Assembly: GCF_002776525.5 (NCBI RefSeq)
Contig: NC_045438.1
Location: 151,225,777 to 151,289,776 of the forward strand
From: Piliocolobus tephrosceles
Lineage: Eukaryota > Chordata > Mammalia > Primates > Cercopithecidae
Length of the DNA stretch: 64,000 bases
Reading direction: 5' to 3'
The number at the start of each line of letters is the position of its first letter. Position 1 is the stretch's first letter. This document shows, piece after piece, positions 11,506 to 23,273 of the stretch. The notes under the pieces were generated by a model. That model was not told the DNA's origin. It did no database searches and saw nothing but the letters and a program-made list of their open reading frames with translations. A program made the position numbers and the translations under genes.

Positions 11506-11859
11506 AAAATAAGTGAATCTTGATAACACGAGTATACTTTGTGATATTTTATCTTACCCTATTTTCATCTTCTACCCAGTTCCACAGTAGCCTTGAAAAG
11601 TTATGCAGCCATGGTAGTATGAAAAAAACAGCCCAACAGTAACTGGAGGGGGTGAAATGGTGTTGGAGCATCCCAAGAAAGCACGATTTGCAGAGATTTT
11701 TTGATTATTTATCTCTCCAGCAGCTCCCTGAAAACCTCCTTTTACAGAACTTGTCTTTATTTGATCTCATGCAGAACTTTATGCAGCCAGCCTTTTTCCT
11801 GGGGCACTTGTCAAAAACTTTCAGTGGTAATTGTTTAATGCTGTAGCTGCCTGAGGTGG

Positions 11860-12052
11860 TGTCTTAGTCTGTTCATGTTGCTATAACAAAAATAACCGTA
11901 GACTAGTGGCTTATAAATAACAGAAATTTATTTCTCACAGTTCTGGAGGCTGGGGAATCCAGGCTCAAGACACCAGCAGATTCAGCGTCTGGTGAAGGCC
12001 TGCTCACCAGTTCACAAATGGCTGTGTTTTTGCTGTATCGTCACGTGGTGAA
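11860..12052 (-). mobile_element. MLT1-like MaLR LTR fragment, minus strand
   Basis: Matches the reverse-oriented end of an old MaLR LTR: 'tgtcttagtctgttcatg', 'cagaaatttatttctcac', 'gttctggaggctgggg', 'ggtgaaggcctgctc'. Truncated on the right. Confidence 0.7.
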
Positions 12053-12064
12053 ATGGGCAAAGCA

Positions 12065-12140
12065 ATAGATGTTAAGATCACAGACGGTGCTGCCACAATG
12101 CATGGTTCGGATCTTAGCTCTGCCTCTTACTGGCTGGGAT
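12065..12140 (-). mobile_element. MIR SINE core fragment, minus strand
   Basis: The run 'ttcggatcttagctctgcc' followed by 'tcttactggctggg' corresponds to the reverse complement of the MIR core. Short and diverged. Confidence 0.5.
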
Positions 12141-12857
12141 AAAAACATTTGTTAGCATTTCTTAAAAGGAAAATACAAAATAGATGTGCCAAAAATGTTT
12201 TGAGCATTGGAATAAGTGAACAGCTTATTATAGTAACTACTCTGATAATATTTATTATCATATATAACTACTAGTAGGTTTGTAAAAGTAGACTCTTCAC
12301 TTTCTGGTCATACTTTTATACGGAATCCAGATTTTTAGGGATGGAATGGATGTTACAAATTGTATTACAAAAGTGAGTTATCTGACTTTTTACATAAAAT
12401 GATAACTCACTTATTATGGAAGTGAGTTATTTGACTTTGACTCTCCCAAGATCACATAAGTAGTGAGTGGCAACAGTTAATTGGAAAGGACAACTAGAGG
12501 TTGGATATGGAGGTAATCTGAGTCTTACTCTCATTATCTGTGTATTCTTCAATAATACGTTAGACTATACTTCAACTCAATCTCTAGCTTTCCACTGCAA
12601 TAAGATTTCTCCAACATATTTTTCAACTTGCGGTTTTGGAACATTCTATTTTCCTTTTGCCCAATATCATAAGGCATAATGCTTAATATTGGTTAATATA
12701 TATTTGTGCTATTGCATTGCAGATGGTGTACTTAGCTTTTTTCGTTTGATTGTTTTTGTTTTTGGCCTTGAACTTTTCCTAAAGTTATTTACTACAATGA
12801 TATAAAACTTTTCTTGCAACAGTCCAGGGTATCTTCAATTAGCTCAAAATACCATTA
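12141..12857. other. No gene; AT-rich sequence with small palindrome
   Basis: No element recognised. 12371-12389 and 12420-12438 are near-identical 19-mers, with an inverted 11-mer between them (12402-12412). Confidence 0.6.
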
Positions 12858-12871
12858 AAATTTCAAAAGTA

Positions 12872-13166
12872 GGCCGGGCGTGGTGGCTCACGCCTGTAAT
12901 CCTAGCACTTTGGGAGGCGGAGGCGGGTGGATCACCTGAGGTTGGGAGTTAAAGACTAGCCTGACCAACATGGAGAAATCTCGTCTCTACTAAAAATACA
13001 AAATGAGCCAGGCATGGTGGCGCATGCCTGTAATCCCAGCTACTCGGGAGGCTGAGGCAGGAGAATCGCTTGAACCCGGGAGGTGGAGGTTGTGGTGAGC
13101 CGAGATCACGCCATTGCACTCCAGCCTGGGCAAAAAGAGTGACACTCTGTCTCCGAAAAAAAAAAA
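12872..13166 (+). mobile_element. AluS, full length, TSD
   Basis: From 'ggccgggcgtggtggctca' to a short poly(A). 'aaatttcaaaag' is present on both sides (12858-12869 and 13167-13178). Confidence 0.97.
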
Positions 13167-13178
13167 AAATTTCAAAAG

Positions 13179-13913
13179 CAAATTAATTTTATTTTTATTT
13201 TTCACTAGTTTAAATTTATGGGGTGATTGCATAGATTGCATGGATAGATTGCATAGTTGTGAAGTCAGCACTTTTAGAGTATTCATCACCCAAAACATTG
13301 TTTCCATTAAACAATTTTTCATCATCCCCCACCCCCTTCTAATTCTCTGCTATCATTCTATACTCTGTGTCCATGTGTGCACATTATTTAGTTTCCACTT
13401 ATAAATGAGACCATGTGGTATTTGTCTTTCTGTGTCTGAGTTGTTTCACTTAAGATAATGGCCTCCATTTCATTCCATGTTGAAATGCTTCATTCTTTTT
13501 TAATGGCTGAACAGTATTCCATTGTATATATAGACTATGTCCATTCGTTGATGGACAATTATTTGTTAGGTTGATTCCATATCCTTGCTATTGTGAATAG
13601 TGCTGTGATAAACATACAAGTACAGGTGTCTTTTAGATATATTGATTTCTTTTCTTTTGGATAGATACCTGGTAGTGGGATTACTAGTTTGAATGGTGGT
13701 TCTATTTTAGTTCTTTGAGAAATCCCCATGTTGTTTTCCATAGAGGTTGTATTATTTTACATTCTCACTCACAGTATATAAGCATTCCCTTTTCTCTGCA
13801 TCCTTGCCAACATCTGTTATTTTTGTTTTGTTTTGTTTTAATAATAGACATTCTGACTGGGTAAGATGATATTTCATTGAGGTTTTGATTTGCATTTATC
13901 TGATGATTAGTGA
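13179..13913 (-). mobile_element. L1 (L1MA/L1PB age) 3' part, minus strand
   Basis: Complement of the L1 3' UTR and ORF2 C-terminus: for example 'gagaccatgtggtatttg', 'cagtattccattgtatat' and 'gaatagtgctgtgataaac'. Many stops, so no product. It continues after the Alu to about 15180. Confidence 0.85.
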
Positions 13914-14207
13914 TTTTTTTTTGAGACAGAGTAGCACTCTGTTGCCCAGAGTGGAGTGCAGTGGTGTAATCATGGCTCATTGCAGCGTTGAGTCCCTGGG
14001 CTCAAACAATCCCCTCATCTCAGCGTCTCAAGGAGCCGGGACTACAGGTGTGTGCCACCACACCTGGCTAATTTTTATCTTTATTTTTTGTAGATATGGG
14101 GTCTTGCTGTGTTATGCAGGCTGGTCTTGAGCTCTTGGCCTCAAGTATCCCCCTGCCTTGGCCTCCCAAAGTGCTAGGATTACAGACATGAGCCAATGCA
14201 CCCGGCC
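13914..14207 (-). mobile_element. AluJ, minus strand
   Basis: Complement of an old Alu ('gagacagagtagcactctg' to 'gagccaatgcacccggcc'). An 'attagtgat'/'attagggat' target duplication flanks it. Confidence 0.94.
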
Positions 14208-15180
14208 AATTAGGGATGCTGAGCATTGACCATTCGTTTCTCTTCTTTTGAGTCTATTCATATCCATTGCCCACTTTTTAATGAGATTATTTGTGGGGTT
14301 TTTTGTTGTTGAGTTGTTTGAATTCTTTGCAAATGCTGGATGTCAGTCTCTTGTCGGACACATAGTTTGCAAATATTTTCTCTCATTCAGGTTATCTGTT
14401 CACTCAATTAATTATTTCTTTTGCTGTGCAGAAGTTTATTAGTTTAATTAAGTCCTATTTGTTCAATTTTTGTTTTTGTGGTTTGTACTCTTCAGGTTTG
14501 AGTCATGCATTATTTGCCTAGACCAATGTCCAGAAGAGTTTTCCTTAAATTGTCTTCTAGTATTTTTATAGTTTCAAGTCTTACATTTAAGTATTTAATC
14601 TATCTCGAGTTTATTTTTATATGTGGTGAGAGGTGGGATTCAGTGTCGTTCCTCTGCATGTAACAAATTCAATTTTCCTGGGACCATTTATTCAATAGGG
14701 TGTCCTTTCTCCAGTATATGTTCTTGTTGACTTTGTCAAATACCAGTTGGCTGTAAATATGTGGCTTTATTTCTGGGTTCTCTATTCTGTTCCATCGATC
14801 TATGTGTCTATTTTTATATCAATATCAGGTTGTTTTGGTTACTGTAGCCTTGTAGTATAATTTGAAGTCAGGTAATGTGATACCTTCAGCTTTGTTCTTT
14901 TTGCTTAGGCTTGCTTTAACTATTTTGACTCTTTTTTGTTTCTACATGAATTTTAGGATTTTTCCCCTAATTATGTGAAAAATGATGTGAAATTTTGATA
15001 GGAATTACATTGAATCTATAAATTGCTTTGGACAATATGGTCATTTTAATATTCTTTCTTTTGAATCACTAGCATAGGATGTTTTTCCATTTGTTTGTGT
15101 CATCTACAATTTCTTACATCAGTGTTTTGTAGTTTTCCTTGTAGAGATCTTTCACTTCATTGGTTAAATATATTCTAGAG
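14208..15180 (-). mobile_element. L1 (L1MA/L1PB age) ORF2 part, minus strand
   Basis: Continuation of the same L1: 'cccactttttaatgagatta', 'gttctctattctgttcc', 'cattgaatctataaattgc' are complements of ORF2 downstream of the RT domain. The element is 5'-truncated near 15180, next to a poly(T). Confidence 0.85.
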
Positions 15181-15224
15181 TTTTTTTTTTTTAAACAAAA
15201 CCAATTTATTTTATTTAAACAGTA

Positions 15225-15268
15225 GACCACATATAATGTATCTTGTGATGATGATGCCAGGCATTATT
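15225..15268 (-). mobile_element. L2 3' end piece, minus strand
   Basis: 'gatgccaggcattattctag' corresponds to the reverse of the L2 3' end. It is continued at 15466 by 'gtacttaggatacttcac', showing one L2 split by the palindromic element. Confidence 0.55.
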
Positions 15269-15465
15269 CTAGATTAGAGTTACCAGATTTAGCAAAAAAA
15301 AAAAAAAAAAAAAATAGTATTCCCAGGTAAATTTGAATTTCAGATAATAATAAATAAACCAGTGATGGTATAGACCATACTTATTCTAAAGGGAAGTATT
15401 CATTGTTTATCTGAAATTCAGATTTTGCTGGGTGCACTTTATTTTCTCTGTCAACCCTAATCTAG
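15269..15465. mobile_element. Palindromic non-autonomous DNA element (MER53-like)
   Basis: The two halves are inverted copies. 'gagttaccagatttagc' and 'aatttgaatttcagata' on the left pair with 'tatctgaaattcag' and 'gtcaaccctaatctag' on the right. The left arm is expanded by an (A)21 run (15294-15314). Length and fold resemble palindromic MITE-class elements such as MER53; the family name is tentative. It is inserted in an L2 and is therefore younger. Confidence 0.65.
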
Positions 15466-16300
15466 GTACTTAGGATACTTCACTGAATAGAAGCTTCATG
15501 CTCTTACAGAGCTTGTGTTTTACGGGAGAGAGTTGGACAAGACAATAAACATAGTTAATAAGTAAACTATGTAGTGTGTTAGAAGATAAATGTTTTAGGG
15601 CAAAAGAAAAAAGTAGGAACCCTTAACCTGGGTGTGTGCATTTGTGGAGGACAGGTTCTCATTTTAAATACGGTAAGTGGAGACATAAACCTCATTGGAA
15701 GGTGACATTAGAACACGCACACACACGCGCACACACACAGACACACACACGACACTCCCTCCAGAATTCAGTGGAAGAATTCCACTGGACAGTGGAATTC
15801 TAAGGGTAAGGGACAGTGTCCAGAATATTTGAAGAACAGCAAGGGGATCAGTTGGCTTGAGAAAAGTGAGGGAGAATAAGAAGGGAAGAGTGGGAGGAGA
15901 GAACATGGGAAGCTAGATCCAAGGGCCGGGAGAGCCATTGTCAGGACTTTGGAGCCATTGCAGGATTTTGAGCAGAGGTGTGACCTCACCTGAGCTGTCT
16001 TTTTAAAAAGAATCTCTCTACCCGCTGTGTGGAATACATAAAAGTATAGAAGCAGAGAGACCATTAGAAAGTTTTCACAGCTCTCAAAGGGAGAGGTGAT
16101 GGGGCTCAGACTATGGTAGTGGCAGTAGCAGTCATGTGGCGTGGTGAGATTTGGGAGTATATTGGCGCTTGAACCAATAGGATTTCCTAAAGGTTGAAAA
16201 TGGAGTGTGAGAGAAAGAAAGGATTTAAGGGTGATATCAGGGATTCTATCCAAGCAAGTGCTTGATGCATGGCACCATTGTAATGGCTTCTTTCTAAGAA
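15466..16300 (-). mobile_element. L2 LINE 3' part, minus strand
   Basis: Characteristic reverse-strand L2 text: 'acagagcttgtgttttac', 'ggacaagacaataaac', 'ggactttggagccattgc', 'tctctacccgctgtgtgg', and 'gtgagagaaagaaagg'. The minus frame 15768-16310 (about 180 codons) is a decayed L2 ORF2 C-terminus with frame drift, not a gene. A CA-rich microsatellite interrupts it at 15713-15751. Confidence 0.8.
15713..15751. repeat. (CA)n-rich microsatellite
   Basis: Interrupted CA/CG dinucleotide run within the L2. Confidence 0.95.
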
Positions 16301-16648
16301 GTTGTGGCAAATTTGTGGATTACAAATAAGTTAAAGGTTCATTTGGTGTGATTGATTGAGTTGAACCATTTGTTTTCTGACAGAATGTTTGCTGTTATAT
16401 AAATGCAGCCTACATGTAGAAAAGAGGCAGACAGAAAGCCTGTCCTGTCTACCTTTCCCACTGGAGTTTCCTTGTCAATGTATCTCTCACCTTTTGCCAC
16501 AGGTTGAAGAGCACAAAGCTGTGCCTGTTATTAAGATTTTTGTAGAGTACGCAAAACCAAAAATAATGTACTAGTTTTGTCAGACATCAGGTAATTATTA
16601 GTCTTATGAAATGAGTCAACCTTCCAGCTGGGGATATTTTAAAGAAGC
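16301..16648. other. No gene recognised
   Basis: Non-repeat sequence with no supported exon; the open frame at 16389-16574 is short and unsupported. Confidence 0.55.
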
Positions 16649-17106
16649 TGTGTAATTGCAGTAGCAAAGACATGAAATCAACCTAGGTGCCCATCAACAG
16701 TGGACTGGATAAAGGAAATGTGGTATGTATACACCATAGAATACTATGCAGCCATAAAAATGAATGAAATTATATCCTTTGCAGTAACATGGATGCAGCT
16801 GGAGGACATTACCCTAAGTGAATGAATGCAGGAACAGAAAACCAAATACTGCATGTTCTCACTTCCAAGTGGGAGCTAAACGTTAAGTATACGTGGACAT
16901 AAAGATGGGAACGATGGACACTGGCGACTGCTGGAGGAGGGTGGGAAAGAATGGGGTGAAGGTTGAGGGGTTGCCTATTGGGTACTATGCTCACTGCCTG
17001 GGTGGTGGGATCATCCGTGCCCCAAACCTCAGTGTTATGTTATGTTCCCATGTGACGCACCTGCATATGTATCCCCTGAATCTAAAATAAGAGTTGAAAT
17101 TTTAAA
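16649..17106 (+). mobile_element. L1 3' end, 5'-truncated, plus strand
   Basis: Sense L1 ORF2 end and 3' UTR: 'gaatactatgcagccataaa', 'ggaacagaaaaccaaatac', 'gtgggagctaaacgttaag', ending 'aaaataagagttgaaat' plus a short A tail. Imperfect duplicated flanks 'aagaagctgtgtaatt' (left) and 'aaagaatctgtgcatt' (right) suggest about 460 bases were inserted. Confidence 0.9.
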
Positions 17107-17122
17107 AAAGAATCTGTGCATT

Positions 17123-17940
17123 GAAAGTTCTAAGAGCTGTTTGTGATTACCTTGAAGTGTCATTTAGATAATACACTAACATACATCCATGGATGCAAAT
17201 TAGAGCATGACCTATTCCTTCTTTGGGGAAACTAAAGACAACCAAAGACTATCGTATACTATAAATAGATTTTTATGGAGACGTTTTATTTTATTCCACC
17301 TGTTAGGATAAAGAGTGGGACAGACAGCTTGCCAGCTTACCAAATGTTACCAAACCCTGAATGCTTCAGCCCCAGTGTAATTATATCCTTTTTATTTATT
17401 GATAAACACCATATGCCTGTCATGTCAGAGATGAGAGAATGTCAAGGAGTCATTCATTAGACTCTACTACAAAGCCTCCCTCATTATGCTCCACTTCGTT
17501 CATTCTTGCTAAGGCCTCACTTCTGAGGACCTCTTTCTCCAGGGGATTCACAAACAGAGTATTCAACTCAAATAGCCTGTCTTTCATAGTCGAGCCATTG
17601 GTGCTATCACTAATATGCAACTGGCTTCTCTCAGTCATTTGCCCTGATGTAGGGACACTATGATTCAAATAATTAAAAAAAAAAAAAAAGAGAGAAGGCA
17701 ATACAAATTATTTATAATTAGTTCAGAAATATATAAACTGACCTTGAAACATTTCATTCTTCCTAATTATAGTTTACACAGACTGAATGTAGAGTTGATT
17801 GGTATCTTTTAAGTTTATATGATCTGGCGGGGAGGGTGGCTTATTTAGTGTCACGGATGGCAGTGATAGTGTTTTGGAATTAAAAAAATATATATATATA
17901 TATTGCAGCATTTCTGGTATAAAAAAAGGTGAGAGCTGTT
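17123..17940. other. No gene recognised
   Basis: Non-repeat sequence. Two overlapping opposite frames near 17439-17701 have no homology signs. A poly(A) of about 15 bases lies near 17677 and a (TA)n near 17890. Confidence 0.55.
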
Positions 17941-18242
17941 TTTTGTTTGTTTGTTTGTTTTTGAGACAGAGTCTCGCTCTGTCACCCAGGCTGGAGTGCA
18001 GTGGTGCGATCTGGGCTGACTATAAGCTCCGCCTCCTGGGTTCATGCCATTCTCCTGCCTCAGCCTCCCGAGTAGCAGAGACTACAGGCGCCCACCACCA
18101 CACCTGGCTAATTTTTTGTATTTTTAGTAGAGACGGGGTTTCACTGTATTAGCCAGGATGGTTTCGATCTCCTGACCTCGTGATCCACCCGCCTCGGCCT
18201 CCCAAAGTGCTGGGATTACAGGTGTGAGCTACTGTGCCTGGC
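17941..18242 (-). mobile_element. AluY-like, minus strand, TSD
   Basis: Complement of a young Alu with a (GTTT)n tail. 'agagctgtttt' flanks both sides. Confidence 0.96.
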
Positions 18243-18321
18243 CAAGAGCTGTTTTCTATAAATACACAGCAATGCATAGGATGATGATGATGATCATAAG
18301 AAAAGAAAAATAATGACAACA

Positions 18322-18560
18322 ACAATAAGACCTAATAATTATTGGGCTTTTAAAATGTGCCATATACTGCTCCATGCCCTCCATGTGTATTAAATCTCTT
18401 AATCCTTATAGCAGTCATGTGAGCTGGGTGTTATCAGTTCCATTTTACAAACAAGGAAACTGATATTTAAAGAAGATAACTTGGTCATGGTCATATATCC
18501 AGTAAGTGGCAGAGCTGAGATTTGAATCTAGACAAGTCTGATTCTAACACTTCAACTTCT
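18322..18560 (+). mobile_element. MIR SINE, near full length
   Basis: Good match in order to the MIR consensus: 'attattgggcttttaaaatg', 'gccatatactgctccatg', 'ccattttacaaacaaggaaa', 'agtaagtggcagagctgag', 'tttgaatctagacaagtctg'. Confidence 0.88.
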
Positions 18561-19239
18561 ATGTGATACTAAATAACATGAAATATCAATGATAAACTAT
18601 AATGAGTCACCTAGCTTGATAGAAATGGAAATGCCTAGATGCCAGGAACAGAGAAAAAAACTCAAAGTTGGAGTCATAAGAAGAAACTGAAGAAGTAAAC
18701 CCTGAAGAGAAGTCAGACCCAAATACAGACTACTATCTGAGCAGGATTTTAATGTTCACATAGGAATGGGATACATGAACTTGAACCTGTGCGAGAAGGG
18801 GAGCTTGGAATAAGGCTCCTTCTTAAAGCTGGGAATATTGAAGGTTTGCCTTGCATGTAAAAAGGACCAGAAAACACTTTGCCCAACAACTCAGAAAGCA
18901 AAAAGGAAGTTTGTTGTTTTCTTGGAGCAATGGTACGCAAGAATGAGGTAAATGTTTGAGAAAATCTAAATAAGGGGAAAAAATGAATTTTCAAACCTGT
19001 GTCATGTGCAGGTATAAGGTCCACATTTTTATTGCCCACAGTGTAAAGGAACCTGAAGCATAGAAATAAACATGAAAATTAATGTGTAGTCACTGAAAAC
19101 TCTGAGGCCTTGACAGAAGAAGATGCCAAAAAAGACTGCACAGGGAGAGTTCCGTCACTTAGAGATAATGGGTTTCCCTTGGGGAGGGAGGGAAACTGAG
19201 CATGAGCTACCAGTAAAAAGGGTACAGGTTACACAAAGA
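18561..19239. other. No gene recognised
   Basis: Non-repeat, purine-rich sequence without supported exons or elements. Its right part may be unrecognised 5' flank of the following L1. Confidence 0.5.
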
Positions 19240-19630
19240 AATGAAACACTGTGAGGATGAGTCAGCAGACAAAACAAGTAGTATTCCTATGAGCACATAC
19301 ACTGGAAATAAGAGATAATTGGAAAAATGCTGTAAGTGTGTTTAGAATTGTTACAGAGACAAAAGATAAAGCAAAGATTGTATTGATAGATGGGATACTG
19401 TGAGTTAAAATGCGGATTTTAAAAAGAGTCAAAAAGAACCTTAGGAAATGAAAAATAATAAAAAATGCAATAGGTAAGTAAACAGGAGATGTGATACAGA
19501 TGAAGGGAGAAATTGTGTGATGTAAGATAGTGCTGAGGCACTCATCAGGAGGGAACAATACATGGGGGAAATTATGCCCAAAGATTAAAAGATGGAAAAT
19601 GAGAACAGTTAAGAAACATAGGGGACTGAG
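19240..19630 (+). mobile_element. Old L1M/HAL1-like ORF1 region, part 1
   Basis: Sense-strand text ending 'gaacagttaagaaacatag' and continued after two Alus by 'catatgtctaataggagttc' matches the ORF1 region of old L1/HAL1 elements. No frame survives. Confidence 0.5.
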
Positions 19631-19931
19631 GCCGGGCGCGGTGGCTCACGCCTGTAATCCCAGCATTTTGGGAGGCCGAGGCAGGCGGATCACAAAGTCA
19701 GGGGATCAAGACCATCCTGGCTAACACGGTGAAAACCCATCTCTACTAAAAATACAAAAACAAAATTAGCCGAGTGTGGCGGCGGGCAACTGTAGTCCCA
19801 GCTACTTGGGAGACTGAGGCAGGAGAATGGTGTGAACCCAGGAGGCGGAGCTTGCAGTGAGCCGAGATCATGCCACTGCTCTTCAGCCTGGATGACAGAG
19901 TGAGACTCCATCTCAAAAAATAAATAAATAA
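19631..19931 (+). mobile_element. AluY, first of a tandem pair
   Basis: From 'gccgggcgcggtggctcac' to an A-rich tail with (AAAT)n. A left target copy 'ataggggactga' lies at 19618-19629, but no copy follows this Alu; it follows the next one. Confidence 0.96.
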
Positions 19932-20263
19932 GCCGGGCGCAGTGGCTCATGCCTGTAATCCCAGCACTTTGGGAGGCCGAGGCGGGCGGATCACGAGGTC
20001 AGGAGATCGAGACCATCCTGGCTAACACAGTGAAACCCCGTCTCTACTAAAAATACAAAAAAGAAATTAGCTGGGCGTAGTGGCGGGCGCCTGTAGTCCC
20101 AGCTACTGGGGAGGCTGAGGCAGGAGAATGGCATGAACCCGGGAGGCAGAGCTTGCAGTGAGCCGAGATCACGCCACTGCACTCCAGCCTGGGCGGCAGA
20201 GCGAGACTCCGTCTCAAAAAAAATAAATAAAATAAATAAATAAACAAACAAACAAAAATAAAA
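19932..20263 (+). mobile_element. AluY, second of a tandem pair
   Basis: Begins directly in the tail of the previous Alu with 'gccgggcgcagtggctcat' and ends in (AAAT)n(AAAC)n. The shared right target copy 'ataggggactga' is at 20264-20275. Confidence 0.96.
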
Positions 20264-20760
20264 ATAGGGGACTGAATCATAAGGCCCAGCATATGTCTAA
20301 TAGGAGTTCTGGATACAAGGAACATCATTTAAAGAGAGGCAGTATTTGAGGAGAAAATGGGTGAATATTTACCAGATCAAAGAAAGACATGCAGATACAC
20401 ACCAAGTTATGAATAGAGTAACAATGAATCCACACCTAAACACATTGGAGTGGTACTACAGCACACCTGAGAAAAATAGGCTTTCTCAAAAACAGAAAGA
20501 AAATACACGTAATTGAATGTTATAATGGAACTTTGTCTTAATTTCTTATCTATTATGTCTGTCTTATAGGCCAATACCAAAATATTAGGGGGCAAGTACT
20601 CTCTCATTACAAAGAAAGGCACAAAACTACCTATGCGGTATATGCGAAGGAAGTGCTAAAAACCATTGACAATCTAGCCCAAACCTACTTTAAGGGTTCA
20701 AAGGTTTGAGCTGAAGAAGCCAGGACAGCATTTCCCAGGAAAAATTAGTTAAAGGCTGGG
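20264..20760 (+). mobile_element. Old L1M/HAL1-like ORF1 region, part 2
   Basis: 'ggcagtatttgaggagaaa' and 'tccacacctaaacacattgg' follow the L1 ORF1 order of old elements. Similarity fades after about 20520. Confidence 0.5.
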
Positions 20761-20912
20761 GTATTTTCCATCTTTTCACATTTGTGTGTGTGTTGGAGGG
20801 GGGAAGAGTCTGCTTATCTTAAGTCTACTAAAAGGGGCTTTGAGAAGATCACTTGGAGAATCTCAGATTGTCCCCTCGAATTTGGGGAAACACAGGCAGT
20901 AGTTTGTGTTTG

Positions 20913-21206
20913 TTTGTTTGTTTTTGAGACGGAGTCTTGCTCTGTCGCCCAGGCTGGAGTGTGGTGGCGCCATCTCGGCTCACTGCAACCTCTGCCTCCC
21001 CAGTTTACACCATTCTCCTGCCTCAGCCTCTCCAGCAGCTGGGACTACAGACGACACCGCCACGCCCGGCTAATTTTTTTGTATTTTTAGTAGAGACGGG
21101 GTTTCACCGTGTTAGCCAGGCTGGTCTTGATCTCCTGACCTCGTGATCCGCCCGCCTCGGCGTCCCAAAGTGCTGGGATTACAAGCATGAGCCACCGTGC
21201 CTGGCC
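20913..21206 (-). mobile_element. AluY-like, minus strand
   Basis: Complement of a young Alu with a (GTTT)n tail. 'tgggactacagacgacaccg' shows a small lesion in the right arm. Confidence 0.95.
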
Positions 21207-21879
21207 GGGACTAGTTTTTTACTCAGTTTCAAGAAGGCTTCGTGAAGGTAAAAGGCTTTGGCTATAAATATTTGCGAGTGCCCGGCAAGGCCAGAAAGAA
21301 GAGTGGTAGTTGGAATACTTCTCCATTTGGCTTGGAAAATATATGTTGTTTTCTAAGGGCTAAATAGGTGCTGCGGACTCATGAACTGGGGGTCATCTTG
21401 AAGGGGGCCTGCCCAAGATGGAGGCCTGCCAATGTGAGGGGAACCAAGCAATAAAAGATTGCATGATAAACTGCTAGGGACAGCAGGTGAGGGCAGGTTG
21501 CATGAGCGTTGCCTCTGTTAAAACTGCAATGTGGGGTCTCATTGGGGACTCAAAAATCCAAACTGCTCCCAAGCAAAAGAATCAGCACTAAAATACGCAA
21601 ATCCCAGAAATCATGCAAAACAGATCATGACATGATCAGTAAACCAAGACATCTTCTCCCAGACGTTTCTCCTTTCCCAGAAAACTAGCACCAGGATACC
21701 CCACTCCACTTTGAGGATCTAGAAATCAACTTAGTTAAGGAGCAGGGGTTAAGTATTAGAGATGAATAAGGAGAGAATATAGAGAAAAAGTCACCCCTTC
21801 CCTTTCCCTCTGCAAGCTTCTAGTGTAAAGCAGGCCCTGATTGAAAGCCTTTAACTTTAAAAAAATTTTCAGTAGTTTA
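21207..21879. other. No gene; possible old repeat
   Basis: No element assigned with confidence. 'gcccaagatggaggcctgcc' near 21411-21430 contains an AAGATGG core of the kind bound by YY1, often seen in retroelement promoters. Confidence 0.45.
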
Positions 21880-22681
21880 CTAGGACACAAGGAAGAATGT
21901 TTCATTCACCAAAATAAGACTTTCTGTTTTATTAATTAAAAATAACCACACAGCTTTTCAACATTCATACTGAAGTCCCAGCTGATGCAATAAAACGAGA
22001 AGAAAATATAAGGTATACAGTTTGGGAAGGAAGAATTAAACTTTCTCCACAGATGACATGACTGTCTATTTAGAAAAAAATGAAAGAATTGACAAAAATC
22101 CCTCTTGGAACTAAAATTAGATTGTAGCAAGACTGCATGATACAAGGTTAATACACAGAAGTCAATCACTTTTCTATATCCAAGTAATGAACAAGTGAAA
22201 TTTGAAATTAAAAACAATACCATTTACAATAGTTCCTCCCCAAATGAACTACTTAGGTATAAATCTAACAAAAGGTAAGAGGAATATGAGGAAAACTACA
22301 AAATTCTGATTAAAGATATCAAAGAATTAAATAAATGGAGAGATAGTCCATCTTCATGGATAGGAAGACTTAATATTGTCAAGGTTTATCAGTTCTTCCC
22401 AACTTGATCTATAGACTCAAAGCAATTGTAATCTCATCAAAAATTCCAGCAAACTATTTAGTGGATGTCAGTCCACAAACTGACTCTAAAATTACATAAA
22501 CAGGCCAAAGACCCAGAATAACCAACACAATATTGTAGAAGAAGAAAAACATTGGAAGACTGACATTACCTGACTTTGACTTACTATGAAACTACAGTAA
22601 TCGTGACAATAAGGTATTGGTGAGAGAATAGATAAATAGATTGATGGGACAGAGTACAGATCTTAGAAATAGAACCACATA
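21880..22681 (+). mobile_element. Old L1M ORF2 (RT/thumb region), plus strand
   Basis: Sense ORF2 text: 'cagctgatgcaataaaacg', 'gaccttaatacacagaag'-like stretch at 22145, 'aaggaggggatagagagatag'-like stretch at 22335, and 'ctatgaaactacagtaatcg' at 22587. Frames are destroyed. It continues in pieces between Alus to about 24300. Confidence 0.8.
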
Positions 22682-22981
22682 GGCCAGGCGTGGTGGCTCA
22701 CACCTGTAATCCCAGCACTTTGGGAGGCCAATGCAGACGGATCATGAGGTCAGGAGTTTGAGACCAGCCTGGCCAACATAATGAAACCCCGTCTCTACTA
22801 AAAACACAAAAAATTGGCTGGGTATGGTGGTGGGCGCCTGTAATCCGAGTTACTCGGGGGGCTGAGGGAGGAGAATTGCTTGAACTGGGTAGGCGGAGGT
22901 TGCAGTGAGCCAAGATGGTACCACTGCCCTTCAGCCCAGGCGACTGTGCGAGACTCCATCACAAACAAACAAACAAACAAA
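22682..22981 (+). mobile_element. AluS, 16-bp TSD
   Basis: Full Alu with an (AAAC)n tail. Perfect duplication 'gaaatagaaccacata' at 22666-22681 and 22984-22999. Confidence 0.97.
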
Positions 22982-22999
22982 CGGAAATAGAACCACATA

Positions 23000-23120
23000 A
23001 ATATAGTCAACTGATCTTTGATGAAGCAAAGACAATGCAATGGAGCAAAGATAATATTTTCTACAAATGGTTCTGGAACTACTAGATATCCATACATTAA
23101 AAAAAAAAAAAAGAATCTAA
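23000..23120 (+). mobile_element. Old L1M ORF2, continued
   Basis: 'gtcaactgatctttgatgaa' and 'aatggttctggaactactag' are the next section of sense ORF2. An A-run at 23098-23112 precedes the next Alu. Confidence 0.8.
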
Positions 23121-23239
23121 GCCAGGTGCAGTGGCTCACACCTATAATCCCAGGACTTTGGGAGGCTGAGGCAGGAGGATTGCTTGACTTTAGGAGTTCA
23201 AGAACCAGCCTGGGCAACATGGTAAGCCCCAGTCTCTAC

Positions 23240-23273
<34 letters not shown>

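Noticed and set aside
15768..16310. 180-codon minus-strand frame
   Set aside because: It coincides with reverse-oriented L2; the frame follows decayed L2 ORF2 and lacks an intact domain.
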